Of a stretch of DNA of 64,000 nt, positions 35,304 to 47,700 are shown one piece after another (within the stretch, counting starts at the first letter, position 1; the number at the start of each line of letters is the position of its first letter). Source of the DNA: Phorcus lineatus. Its lineage: Eukaryota; Mollusca; Gastropoda; Trochida; Trochidae. The notes under the pieces were generated by a model that worked only from the letters and a program-made list of their open reading frames with translations, had not been told where the DNA came from and ran no database searches. The stretch is from positions 18,537,924 to 18,601,923 of the forward strand of contig OV121097.1 of the NCBI GenBank assembly GCA_921293015.1, read 5' to 3'. The position numbers and the translations under genes were made by a program.

Positions 35304-38300
35304 ATGCTGTCTGCTTCCCACTCGGTTGTGCTGGTGAGTACTTGCTTCAAACTATCTATGGAACTAGCTTTACTACTATCAACACTACTAGCGTCATACC
35401 TTCATATTTTCTTATAAAGTACTGGCTTCATACTATCTATTGTAAAATATTCAAACTAAACTGACGGGCAAAAGTTAGTAAATGGCTATTTTGACAGCAT
35501 GTAACAAAGCCATACAACAACATTTCTTCTCTCAACTCACAATCAAAAACCACTTACGATCTAAATAACAACAAAAGTGCAAGTTCTTTGTTAAACGTCT
35601 TTGACATCTTGATCCTCAAACACACATGGGGTCGATTATCTCGGAATCAATCGTGACAGAATAAACCGGGGCAAAGTTAATGAGTCACTGGATGGATCAT
35701 TCATTAACAAGAGCGTCAGTAACGGATGTGGCCACCCTCTGCGTCGATGCATGCCCTCAAACCTCATTGACGTTGTCAAACGGCGGATGACGTATTGGGA
35801 ATGTGGTTCCACTCTTCCGTCAGGGCTTGCTCTAGTTGTTGTCTATTCTGTGGAACTTGTTGTCGTCTTCTGATGTGTCTGTCCAGATGATCTCATATAT
35901 GTTCAATAGAATTCATATCCGTTGAGAAGGCTGGCCACGGCAAAACATCGATGTTAATTCTCTGCAGAAAGTCACGGGTCTCTCTGGCAGTGTGGGGTCC
36001 CGCATTGTCCTGTTGAAAGATGACACCCTGGGGTTGATTCTGTATGAAAAGGTACCGCAACAGGCTGTAAAATCTGTCCAATATTCCTACGCGCATTGAT
36101 ATTTCCTTGCCCATCGAACTCTGTTTTGGCGACATCTGAGGGTCAGGACCATGCCGCGGAAGGGCCGATAAGCCCTAATACCAGCAGCTCGCAATCTTCG
36201 GGTCACTGTGCGTCGACTTACACGATGTCCCAGTGCTGTTTCCGCCGTAGCCGTCGCTGTCACAAACCTGTTCCTGAGATGAATTGTCCAGATGTCATGG
36301 TCTTCCCGGTCTGAAGTAACCCGTGGTCGTCCACTTCTTGGTCTGACTTGGGTACTACCAGTGTTACGGTAACGTGAGAACAGCCTAAAGATTGTTGCTA
36401 GCGTGCAGTTGAAGGTTCTCGCAATCTGAGCTTGAGAAACTCCCATATCTCTCATTCCAATGGCTCGCTTTCTCTGTATTTGCGTTAACTTCGGCATTTT
36501 TTCATGTGCTTTCACTCACTGTGAACGATCCGATTTATACCCCTCTGTGGCACGCGCATTTAATAAAATTTGAAAAAGTTCTATTTTACCATTTTCTCGT
36601 GTTATTGATCACTTGACTTCATGCAGTGAAATCACGTGCATTTTGTAGTATTCGAACAAGACACACAATGTTTGTTTCCGTTATTGCAGTGATACACAAT
36701 TTTTCTACAAAACGATTTGAAAACGTTATACTAACTTTTGCCCGTCAGTTTATCAATACATCAAGCTTCTGTCACGGTATATCGAGGTCTAAACTCAGAT
36801 GAGAGCCGTTTATCCTGCAGAAATATAAAACAATATAATAATCAAGCCAATAAAAGTAAGAGAGAAGCAGTGAGTGAATAAAGTGAATTATTTGTACAAG
36901 ACGACACAAAGATTACGATAACTGACTACCCGTAGACAAATCATCAGTTAACAGCTAATCAGAGAAGTAAACTACCCGTGAATAAACAATAGACAAGCAC
37001 TAAGCAATCACTCTAGCGTAATACCAACCAACAATTTTAAACAACAGGACAGGGCTAATGGCCGTCTGGCGTGAAATAACAGGGAACCAACGGGAACAGA
37101 TAGGGACTAAATAGTAATGAATATAACAACAAGTACATAGTACTTTAGATAATCCCTTATCACTACTTGAGTGAATAAATAAATAAGACTACTAGATAGG
37201 CAAAGTAGAACTAATGAAAAATAATGGATTTGGGATGGTAAGGTTAAACTGTAGGTCTTTAAAGGAAGTGATCACATACTCCTATACGCTACAGAGAAGC
37301 AAAGGGATATTAACCTTAAAATTCTAACATCAGTACGTCCCAGAGTCTAGTCCCATCCATTACCTTGCGTGTCACTTCTGACCAGCGCCAATTCGTTCTT
37401 TCCACTAATTCTGTCGCAGCTTATAAGCAGCCAGTGCAGACGTAAGAGAAAGCCACTGTGGCGCATTTGAAATTTTAAAGCCTTAATTCAAGAGAACACG
37501 GAGTTGTGTTTCTTGTCTCCACTAAAAAAAGTCCTGTCTCCCATACTATCGGGGTTACAGTACCAAACAATGGCTTATTGTAACTAACTACTCTACAAGT
37601 ACATGTAAATATGAATACATATATCATCTAAAAAAGCTGGTAAAAAGGGCATGAAGAATACATTTGAACATTTAACAGTGGCCACAGTCGGCAAATTAAA
37701 AACATAAATGATGAAAGTTGATACATGAATGGACAGTACATAACATGTTCTTTCAATATATACAATAATTGGTACATTGGAAAAATACATTAGATGAGAG
37801 GCGGGGAAAGGAAGGATCGCTCGAAGAGCGTGACATTTCCCAGCCCTTAAATTAGAGGAAATTTGTCACATTACATTTGATAAAATTTTCGACAATATAA
37901 AAATACACAGTTTTCCGAACATATAAACAAGGCAGTGTCAATAGAATGTACGGTAGTCTCCCACGTGACGCTATTCCGCCTGGCAAGAATCCTCTTTTGT
38001 GCCGCGAAATTCCAGTATTGCTTGTGATATGTGTATCCGGCGGCACAATAACTCCCCCCGGCTGAAGATCCAAAGGTCAGTCACACTCTCCATCACACTC
38101 TCCATCAGACTCTCACACGGGGTAATCTCATCAGGCCTCGAAGCTCTGCTTTGAAATCCCTCCGCCGTCGCGGTTGGGTGATTCAACAGCAGTCACTGTT
38201 TGGTTTTGGTGGCGCCGGCTTGGTATTCTGTGCCCTGTCTTTGAAGCAGGCCGACAGTGTTTCGAGATGTTCTCGTCATCTTCAGGCTGTCAGTCCTTTG

Positions 38301-40879
38301 TTCTCTATTGGTCAAGTCTGGCCGTCCTTGCTTCCGTTCGATGGCTACTAGAGGAGGCTGGTCTCGAACATGAAGACGCCTGTATGGAGATCGACGTTGT
38401 CGAGGCGTCCGTCATCTCCATGTCTCGGAACACTGGCGTTGTGTCCGGGACGAAAGCTCTCTTGACGCCTCTCTGCTGGGTTGGAAGAATCCAGGTCTTC
38501 CCGTAGCTGAGTCTGGTTGACGTCGGTTGAGCTCGTGTGGACGAGGGGAACAGCAGTCCTCGCCTGAAACGCTTTCATTTGGCTGGCATGGCAAACCCTC
38601 GATTTCCTGCGCCTCTCTGTAATATTGACCACGTAGCCTAGTTCACTAACCCTACGCCTAACAGTATATGGGCCAGATCTCTTTTAATGGCATTCTCGAA
38701 GTTGAAGTAGTAATGAAATACTAGGTTTTTATGGATATTCAACTTCTTTATTAACATATTTGCGACGATTCGGTATAGCTCCTTATACTTGCTTGCATGA
38801 TTGAAATCGGTTTAATATCCATGAAATCGTGTATTCATTACTTTCTGTAAGCTCCACACTATCGAAAGTGGCCGCTTTTTCTAAAGTACTAGTTCAACAT
38901 TTTATGTAGTGGCCACTTTCTCTAAGGTACTAGATGCACGCTATCTATAGTAGCTGTTGTCTCCAATGCCAAGGACCACTCTTTCTACAGTGGCTGCTTT
39001 TCTCACGTATAAGCTCAACACTACTAGCTAGATCTACTAGCTGCTTTCTCTCCTGGATTAGCTCCACACTAAATATAGTAGCCACTTTCTTTGAGGTACT
39101 AACTTCGCACTATCTATAGTGACTTCTTTCTCTAATGTACTAGCTTAAAACTATCCAACGTAGCCGCTATCTGTAATGTACCAGCTCAACAGTATCCAAC
39201 GTAGCCGCCTCCTCTATGTACAACTTCACACTTTCTGTAGTAGCCGCTTTCTTAAAAGTACTAGCTTCACCATTTATATAGTAAACACTTTCTCTGAAGT
39301 ACTAGTTTCACAATCTTTTATAGTAAACACTTTCTCTAAAGTACTAGCTTCACCATATATAAAGTAAACACTTTCTCTGAAGTACTAGTTTCACCATTTA
39401 TATAGTAAACACTTTCTCTAAAGTTCTAGCTTCACCATTTATATAGTAAACACTTTCTCTAAAGTACTAGCTTCACCATTTATATAGTAAACACTTTCTC
39501 TAAAGTACTAGCTTCACCATAATATAAAGTAAACACTTTCTCTGAAGTACTAGTTTCGCAGTATCCATAGTAGCTGCCTTCATTTAATGTACTTGCTTCA
39601 CCATTTGTATAGTAAACACTTTCTCTTAAGTTCTAGCTTCACCATTTATATAGTAAACACTTTCTCTAAAGTACTAGCTTCACCATTTATATAGTAAACA
39701 CTTTCTCTAAAGTACTAGCTTCACCATAATATAAAGTAAACACTTTCTCTGAAGTACTAGCTTCACAATTTTTTATAGTAAACACTTTCTCTAAAGTACT
39801 AGCTTCACCATATATAAAGTAAACACTTTCTCTGAAGTACTAGTTTTACAGTATCCATAGTAGCCGCCTTCATTAATGTACTAGCTTCACCATATATATA
39901 GTAAACACTTTCTCTAAAGTACTAGTTTCACCATATAAATAGTAAACACTTTCACAAAAGTACAAGCTTCACCATATATATAGTAAACACTTTCTCTAAA
40001 GTAGTAGCTCAACAGTATATTTAGAAGCTGCTTTCTATAGGTACTAGTTTTCTGTAGGTACTCATCTGAGGTACTTGCCTGATAGAATACGTCTACTGTA
40101 GGTCGTGCTGAACTAGTATCTATAGAAACCGGCTACCATATACAGATAAAGTTAAAAACTTGGTTTCATTGATTTTCTCCTTATTTTCAACTCCATCATA
40201 AAGTTTAGCATTCATTGTTATAGCTGTCCTTCTAATAAAGAAATCTTTGAAACATGTTTCAAATCAAATCATTGATCGTACGAGGATTTCCTTGCAGACA
40301 GTGCTGTTGCTATTGGCAGTGGTAGGGTTAGACCAGGCGCATGGCTGGGGGAACCGACCTCAGAGCAACAACAGGCTGCAGCAGCGCCAGTGGCCATCAT
40401 CGCGATATGCTATATGGCAGGATGACGACGACAATGACAGCAACGATGATGATGATGATGACGACAACTACTACGGGGGCTTATGGAAGAACAACGGGTC
40501 GAGTATTCGCAATATGATCCAAGAGCGACGTCGCCAGATGAAGAAATACGATTATGACGACGACGATGACGACGACGATTACCCACTTGCACGTGGTGGG
40601 CAACGCATCAGTCCAACAATATCACGCTTCCATCGACTCCGTGACCGCTACTACAGGAACAGAAACCAGGTGGTCCGGCGTTATGAGGAACCCGACGATG
40701 ACTATTGGGAAGACAGGGCACCTCGTCGAGGAGCAGTTTGGGGGCGTCAGCCACCGCAACAGCAGGGGCAGCAACAAACGCAGCAGAAGGAACAGATGAC
40801 TCAATACAGCGACACGCAGATGCTGAACCTGTACGGGCGGATGAAACAGTACCTCTCCTCAAGGGGACTTCGGTCTTGA
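35304..40879 (+). CDS. Asp/Arg/Gln-rich secreted protein, 203 aa, two exons
   Basis: Exon 1 codes 35304-35333 (MLSASHSVVL) and ends at a CTG/GTGAGT donor. Exon 2 is 40298-40879, preceded by GATTTCCTTGCAG. Joined in phase 0 they give a textbook signal peptide, MLSASHSVVLTVLLLLAVVG then LDQAHG, with cleavage likely near residue 26. Exon 2 alone has no upstream Met in frame, which is why the first exon is needed. The mature ~177 aa has two poly-Asp blocks (DDDDNDSNDDDDDDD and DYDDDDDDDDY), basic stretches (QERRRQMKKY, HRLRDRYYRNRNQVVRR), a PPQQQGQQQTQQ tract and a C-terminus NLYGRMKQYLSSRGLRS. No known domain is present; it is probably disordered and Ca2+-binding. Such composition is typical of molluscan shell-matrix proteins, but that role is inferred. 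AATAAA at 40984-40989. It is convergent with the GH10 gene. Confidence 0.8.
35457..36753 (-). mobile_element. Tc1-like transposon with intact ends, defective transposase
   Basis: About 1.3 kb in the intron of the acidic-protein gene. The terminal inverted repeat CTGACGGGCAAAAGTTAGTA (35461-35480) is matched exactly by its complement at 36730-36749, and the match extends outward through TAAA/TTTA. On the minus strand from about 36497 the transposase reads MPKLTQIQRKRAIGMRDMGV, then the helix-turn-helix region QAQIARTFNCTLATIFRL, SGRPRVTS, and RLRAAGIRAYRPFRGM. After WARKYQ the sequence jumps to the FIQNQPQGVIFQQDNAGPHT block and DVLPWPAFSTDMNSIEHI, where a TGA replaces the expected Trp codon. 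The region with the first catalytic Asp is deleted, so the enzyme is dead, although the element could in principle be moved in trans. Confidence 0.93.
37370..37835 (-). mobile_element. 3' LTR of a Ty3/Gypsy-like retroelement
   Basis: Minus-strand LTR of about 466 bp with TGTCAC...GTGACA ends. A purine-rich tract AAGGGCTGGGAAA immediately precedes it (37836-37848), as expected for the polypurine tract before a 3' LTR. A TATA-like CTTATAAG occurs near the 3' side. The paired 5' LTR is not in the window. Confidence 0.55.
37836..38710 (-). pseudogene. Ty3/Gypsy pol C-terminal fragment and 3' region
   Basis: The minus strand around 38690-38560 encodes KRSGPYTVRRRVSELGYVVN then ITERRRKSRVCHASQMKAF, the chromatin-proximal end of a Gypsy integrase (GPYxVxxxxxxxxYxVxxxxRRxxxxCHxxxMKxy). 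The tail, about 38560-38160, is Ser/Arg-rich, and a Gly-Gly-Val-Ile-Val-Pro stretch follows. Everything upstream (gag, RT, RNase H, integrase core) is absent, so this is a 3' fragment. It lies antisense in the acidic-protein gene intron. Confidence 0.75.
38846..40060. repeat. 41-bp minisatellite in the acidic-protein gene intron
   Basis: About 29 copies of a unit near AGTAAACACTTTCTCTAAAG followed by TACTAGCTTCACCATTTATA. Copies in 38846-39260 are diverged (GTGGCCACTTTCTCTAAGG, AGTAGCCGCTTTCTTAAAAG); those from 39260 onward are near-identical. The array ends about 240 bp before exon 2. Confidence 0.9.
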
Positions 40880-40983
40880 ACACATCTTGATCCAGCTTAC
40901 TGTGGACTTTGACACTTCTAGTGAACCAGATGGGTGATGCATGATTACTTATTTTCAGTTACACTCACTCTTTGAATCACATC

Positions 40984-40989
40984 AATAAA
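40984..40989 (+). terminator. Poly(A) signal of the acidic-protein gene
   Basis: AATAAA about 105 bp after the stop codon at 40877-40879. Confidence 0.6.
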
Positions 40990-41346
40990 TAGATACATTC
41001 AGAATGTTTAAAAGGTTTATTTATGTTTTCATTTTCATTTCAGTCTAGCCAACCAAGATGTTTGAGAGATGCAGAGTGTTGTCTGAAATCAGATTTTTAT
41101 TATCAGTTTACTTCAAGTTTGTTAACTTCTTTGAAAGGTAAATTGGAAATTGAAAGCTAGAAAAGAGAAAACGACACCAGATTATATAAATGCATTTGCT
41201 AACAATCGTGCAGATATAAACATATAGACATCGGTGATGATATCCAAATGTCGAAGTTTCATTGATTGCCATAACACGGTTTTGAATTCATAGGGTTCGG
41301 TTAGATCTAAATTCGGTTATCTAGTCATTTCAATCCACTATTAAAT

Positions 41347-41352
41347 TTTATT
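41347..41352 (-). terminator. Poly(A) signal of the GH10 gene
   Basis: AATAAA on the minus strand, 84 nt downstream of the stop codon ending at 41436. Its position supports 41436 as the real end of the coding sequence. Confidence 0.5.
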
Positions 41353-41435
41353 ATAAATGAGCTGCTATGAACGGAGTGTGATTACTGGCAGACTCGATAG
41401 CTTATAGACCAGCTATATAATGAACAGTACTTTTT

Positions 41436-41711
41436 TCAAAGTATCAACGAAAGAACACTTAGGAATAGTTGATACTTAAATCCCACATTACACTCACCCA
41501 AACTTGCTAGTGTTGCAGAGACAGTTGAACTGCCAGTGCCAAGAACCACTTTTTCTTCATGTATCAAAACCCCTTTGTTCTTGAACTGTAAAGAGTATTC
41601 TCCCTTGAACCCCCTAACAGTTGCAGTTCCTGACACTAGAGAGCGCACTTCCTGTAACGTCATCCAGTCGTGTTTCACCAGTTGGATCCACTTCCGACCT
41701 GCTGCATTTGG
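41436..41711 (-). CDS. Last GH10 exon (C-terminal tail, residues 495-585)
   Basis: The acceptor is TTTTCTTCTATCAAAAG. It codes PNAAGRKWIQLVKHDWMTLQ, then VRGFKGEYSLQFKNKG, and reads to a stop after NVGFKYQLFLSVLSLIL. A strong cryptic donor (TTGG/GTGAGT, exon end 41498) lies inside the exon. If it is used, the hydrophobic last ~20 residues would be replaced by an exon not found here. The hydrophobic tail is not typical of the family, so the exact C-terminus is the least certain part of the model. Confidence 0.7.
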   Translation of the reverse strand, partial: PNAAGRKWIQLVKHDWMTLQEVRSLVSGTATVRGFKGEYSLQFKNKGVLIHEEKVVLGTGSSTVSATLASLGECNVGFKYQLFLSVLSLIL

Positions 41712-44700
41712 CTTTTGATAGAAGAAAATGTAATTGCTTTGCTCACCTTCGCCGCAACATTTACACTGTCTGCATGTTGTCTTATCTGACACCACTAACT
41801 GTGATCGAAAACAATACATAAATAATCCGGAGGTAAATGTACACGAGCTTAGTGAAAGGGAATAGTGGTAAATGTTTCGTCGATGAGCTTCCTAAACATT
41901 TGATTAAGTAATGCAGAATATCATCACCCTCTGAATAAGTCCACATATTAGAACACAGTAGTTTATAAAAAGTTAAATGTTAGTCTCTTCTCAGAAAACT
42001 GCTGTTATGTTTCTGCTGCAGGTATCCCCTGGCTGTTTTGAACCCAGAGTCGTTTCTAGCACTTTAATTTCTGATGAGTTAAGAACAACGATAAAACATC
42101 ACTTATGTTACAGTGTCATTGTGTTTGCCCCTCTTCTATCTTAGTTGTGGCTTTCTTAATGAAACTATGTCTGAATATTCTGCGACTTGCACTTAGTTTT
42201 ATTTACGTTCCATGAAACCATCTATGATCGCACAAAAAGCAAAAATGTTTTTATGTTAAGACATCTTTTTGGTGAGAAAGGAAACATTTACTCTTATTAA
42301 AAAAAAAATTTCATGTCAGACTCTCCTAGTGAGTATCTGTAGGTTATCAGGCCTAAAAGAGATGAGCTTCTGATGATCACCTTCCGTCTGTCCATTGACT
42401 CTAGAAATGAAGTTTCCCTGAAGAAGTTCCCTGGCTAATGAGAATTACAAAATGTAGATGTATTGAGTCTCTGACCTTAAAAGAGCAAAAAAGGCATCGC
42501 TTTATCCCATTTCAATCTTCATTTATTTTAACAAAGAGCTGAAAGCTGCATTTTTATTAACATACTCCCTATATAGCTAGTATATTTTCATTTTCTCTTG
42601 AATCATAGTGCGTTCAAAGCTCAAATGCTGTGGATTATCAAATTAAGTATCTGTAAATTGGTATTATAAACTGTAAACTGAATCAAATGTAAATATAAAG
42701 ATTAAAATTAGTATACAGATGCATGATGAACTACAAGGCAAGAGACAGCGAAAAAGGGTTTAATTGTAGTAAAATAGAAGGTAAGTATACAACAGACTCA
42801 CCTTTACGTTGGATCCTGTAGCTAAAGCTGCAGTAGGAGCAGCCATCTTGCCGTCCCAGAATCCCCAGAGCATGATCCCGTGCACCTGTGGAGTGCTGAA
42901 GTAGAGCGTCAGGACGTCCTCCAGAAGGTTGGCCTTGTGGTCAGCGTTTGGCTCATTGATGTCCAGCTCCGTTATCCACATTGGCAGTCCCAAAGCCACC
43001 AACGCGTCCAGGCGGTACTGGGGTTAAGAATAAGGGGCACTCATATATTATCACATTTTTGGATAAATCATAGGCGGAATACATGTCGTTTGGTACAGAA
43101 AGAGGGGAGAAGTAATTGGGTTGGTAAACGTGCCGTATTAACTGTTAACGCCGTGCGGATCGATTTGTATGCATATTGCTTTTTATATGATTAATTGTCA
43201 GTGTTACCCGTTATCAATTCATAAGAACTTGATATGAAATAACATTATTACTAGTTTAAAATACTCACATATTAAAGTGACACAGAGTATGTTTCATTAT
43301 TATTTAATTTGGTTTTAGTAAGAGCCAATTACCTTATGACCTGGTTTAACACAAAATCGCCCCCTAAACTTGCATCTTTATCTGTAAAATGCCAAAATAA
43401 TGATATTTTCTTGATTTCACTGATAATCGATGAAAGGGTCCTACAAATGTTCAGATTTCGAAATGATGTGTCCAATTAACATGTCTATTAGTTAGATAAC
43501 TTACTTAACACTATGAACCAATGTTTGTCTTTTGTATCTGATGTAAACAATTTTCCGAAATTACGTTTGATTCATTGGCGCGCGCCACTGTCCAGTTTTC
43601 GATCACAAATTGGGATATTAACCCGTTTATTGTCCGTATTAAGAGTTGATAAGCATTAGCATTCTGATTTTCTGAAACGATCACTACTTCTCAATGAAAT
43701 AACACCATTTATGAAGTTTGACTCATTTGACTCCAACAACATGATCTGTGCCCCTTTAGAGTAAAAATGATGAAATAAATAGAAAGTCTAAATGGTACGA
43801 ATCAATACCGGGTTTCATGTGGATAATCATATTAAGCTATATTTGGGTACTTCTCTCTCTTGTTTTATGTACTAACATGCATGCAGTTAAATGGGAAGAA
43901 TCTACACATATTTGGATATAGATACTTCTATATATTCAAAAGGGCCGAAACTATACAGGGGATGCTGATTAAACAGTTCATGAGACGACTTTTTTCTGGG
44001 TTTGATAAACATACTGATACAGAGTAAGTAAGGGGGAATCTACACTGGGTTAGATGTACATACTGATACACAGTAAGTAGAGGGGAGAATCTACACTGGT
44101 TTGGATGTACATACTGATACACAGTAAGTAGAGGGGGAGAATCTACACTGGGTTAGATGTACATACTGATACACAGTAAGTAGAGGGGAGAATCTACACT
44201 GGTTTGGATGTACATACTGATACACAGTAAGTAGGGGGGGGGGGAGAATCAACACTGGGTTAGATGTACATACTGATACACAGTAAGTAAGGGGGGGGGA
44301 GAATCTACACTGGGTTAGATGTACATACTGATACACAGTAAGTAGATGGGGAGAATCTACACTGGGTTAGATGTACATACTGATACACAGTAAGTAGAGG
44401 GGGAGAATCTACACTGGGTTAGATGTACATACTGATACACAGTAAGTAGAGGGGAGAATCTACACTGGTTTGGATGTACATACTGATACACAGTAAGTAG
44501 AGGGGGAGAATTTACACGGGTTTGGATGTACATACTGATACACAGTAAGTAGATGGGGAGAATCTACACTGGGTTAGATGTACATACTGATACACAGTAA
44601 GTAGAGGGGGAGAATCTACACTGGGTTAGATGTACATACTGATACACAGTAAGTAGAGGGGAGAATCTACACTGGGTTAGATGTACATACTGATACACAG

Positions 44701-47700
44701 TAAGTAGAGGGGGAGAATTTACACGGGTTTGGATGTACATACTGATACACAGTAAGTAGATGGGGAGAATCTACACTGGGTTAGATGTACATACTGATAC
44801 ACAGTAAGTAGATGGGGAGAATCTACACTGGGTTAGATGTACATACTGATACACAGTAAGTAGAGGGGAGAATCTACACTGGGTTAGATGTACATACTGA
44901 TACACAGTAAGTAGATGGGGAGAATCTACACTGGGTTAGATGTACATACTGATACACAGTAAGTAGAGGGGAGAATCTACACTGGGTTAGATGTACATAC
45001 TGATACACAGTAAGTAGAGGGGAGAATCTACACTGGGTTAGATGTACATACTGATACACAGTAAGTAGAGGGGGAGAATTTACACGGGTTTGGATGTACA
45101 TACTGATACACAGTAAGTAGATGGGGAGAATCTACACTGGGTTAGATGTACATACTGATACACAGTAAGTAGATGGGGAGAATCTACACTGGGTTAGATG
45201 TACATACTGATACACAGTAAGTAGAGGGGAGAATCTACACTGGGTTAGATGTACATACTGATACACAGTAAGTAGATGGGGAGACTCTACACTGGGTTAG
45301 ATGTACATACTGATACACAGTAAGTAGATGGGGAGAATCTACACTGGGTTAGATGTACATACTGATACACAGTAAGTAGAGGGGGAGAATCTACACTGGG
45401 TTAGATGTACATACTGATACACAGTAAGTAGAGGGGAGAATCTACACTGGTTTGGATGTACATACTGATACACAGTAAGTAGAGGGGGAGAATTTACACG
45501 GGTTTGGATGTACATACTGATACACAGTAAGTAGATGGGGAGAATCTACACTGGGTTAGATGTACATACTGATACACAGTAAGTAGATGGGGAGAATCTA
45601 CACTGGGTTAGATGTACATACTGATACACAGTAAGTAGAGGGGAGAATCTACACTGGGTTAGATGTACATACTGATACACAGTAAGTAGATGGGGAGAAT
45701 CTACACTGGGTTAGATGTACATACTGATACACAGTAAGTAGAGGGGAGAATCTACACTGGGTTAGATGTACATAGTGATACACAGTAAGTAGACGGGAGA
45801 ATCTACACTGGGTTAGATGTACATACTGATACACAGTAAGTAGAGGGGGAGAATTTACACGGGTTTGGATGTACATACTGATACACAGTAAGTAGAGGGG
45901 GAGAATCTACACTGGGTTAGATGTACATACTGATACACAGTAAGTAGATGGGGAGAATCTACACTGGGTTAGATGTACATACTGATACACAGTAAGTAGA
46001 GGGGAGAATCTACACTGGGTTAGATGTACATAGTGATACACAGTAAGTAGAGGGGAGAATCTACACTGGGTTAGATGTACATACTGATACACAGTAAGTA
46101 GAGGGGGAGAATTTACACGGGTTTGGATGTACATACTGATACACAGTAAGTAGATGGGGAGACTCTACACTGGGTTAGATGTACATACTGATACACAGTA
46201 AGTAGATGGGGAGAATCTACACTGGGTTAGATGTACATACTGATACACAGTAAGTAGAGGGGAGAATCTACACTGGGTTAGATGTACATACTGATACACA
46301 GTAAGTAGAGGGGAGAATCTACACTGGTTTGGATGTACATACTGATACACAGTAAGTAGAGGGGGAGAATCTACACTGGGTTAGATGTACATACTGATAC
46401 ACAGTAAGTAGTGGGGGGGGGGGGGGGGGGAGAATCTACACTGGGTTGGATGTACATACTGATACACAGTAAGTAGAGGGGGAGAATCTACACTGGGTTG
46501 GATCAAAGACATGTATAGACCTTAATCCTTGGTTGGATGAACATACTGATACACAGTAAGTAAGGGGGAAGGGGGGATCTACACTGGGTTGGATTTACAT
46601 ACTGATACACAGTAAGTAAGGGGGAAGGGGGGATCTACACTGGGTTGGATGAACATACTGATACACAGTAAGTAAGGGGGAAGGGGGGATCTACGTCTAT
46701 ACACTGGGTTGGATTTACATACTGGTACACAGTAAGTAAGGGAGAATCTACACTGGGTTAGATGTACATACTGATACACAGTAAGTAGAGGGGGAGAATC
46801 TACACTGGGTTGGATGTACATACTGATACACAGTAAGTAGGGGGGGGGGAGAATCTACACTGGGTTGGATGTACATACTGATACACAGTAAGTAGAGGGG
46901 GAGAATCTACACTGGGTTGGATGTACATACTGATACACAGTAAGTAGAGGGGGAGAATCTACACTGGGTTGGATGGACATACTGATACACAGTAAGTAGA
47001 GGGGGAGAATCTACACTGGGTTGGATGTGCATACTGATACACAGTAAGTAGAGGGGGAGAATCTACACTGGGTTAGATGTACATACTGATACACAGTAAG
47101 TAGAGGGGGAGAATCTACACTGGGTTGGATGTACATACTGATACACAGTACGTAGATGGGGAGAATCTACACTGGGTTGGATGGACATACTGATACACAG
47201 TAAGTAGAGGGGGAGAATCTACACTGGGTTGGATGTGCATACCTATATAAAGTTAGTAGGGGAGAATCTACACTGGGTTAGATGTACATACTGATACACA
47301 GTAAGTAGATGGGAAGAATCTACACTGGGTTGGATGTACATACTGATACACAGTAAGTAGAGGGGGAGAATTTACACGGGTTTGGATGTGCATACTGATA
47401 CACAGTAAGTAGAGGGGGAGAATCTACACTGGGTTGGATGTACATACTGATACACAGTAAGTAGAGGGGGAGAATCTACACTGGGTTGGATGTACATACT
47501 GATACACAGTAAGTAGATGTGGAGAATCTACACTGGGTTGGATGTACATACTGATACACAGTAAGTAGAGGGGGGAGGGGGAAGGGGAGAATCTACACTG
47601 GGTTAGATGTACATACTGATACACAGTAAGTAGATGGGGAGAATCTACACTGGGTTGGATGTACATACTGATACACAGTAAGTAGAGGGGGGAGGGGGAA

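Noticed and set aside
37350-37395. TGGCGCTGGTCAGAAGTG as a tRNA primer-binding site after a 5' LTR
   Set aside because: The adjoining purine tract and pol fragment place this LTR at the 3' end, and GTGACA gives a better LTR terminus.
40410-40883. Minus-strand and alternate-frame ORFs over the acidic gene
   Set aside because: Shadows of the GAT/GAC-rich exon 2; the plus frame alone has a signal peptide and in-phase first exon.
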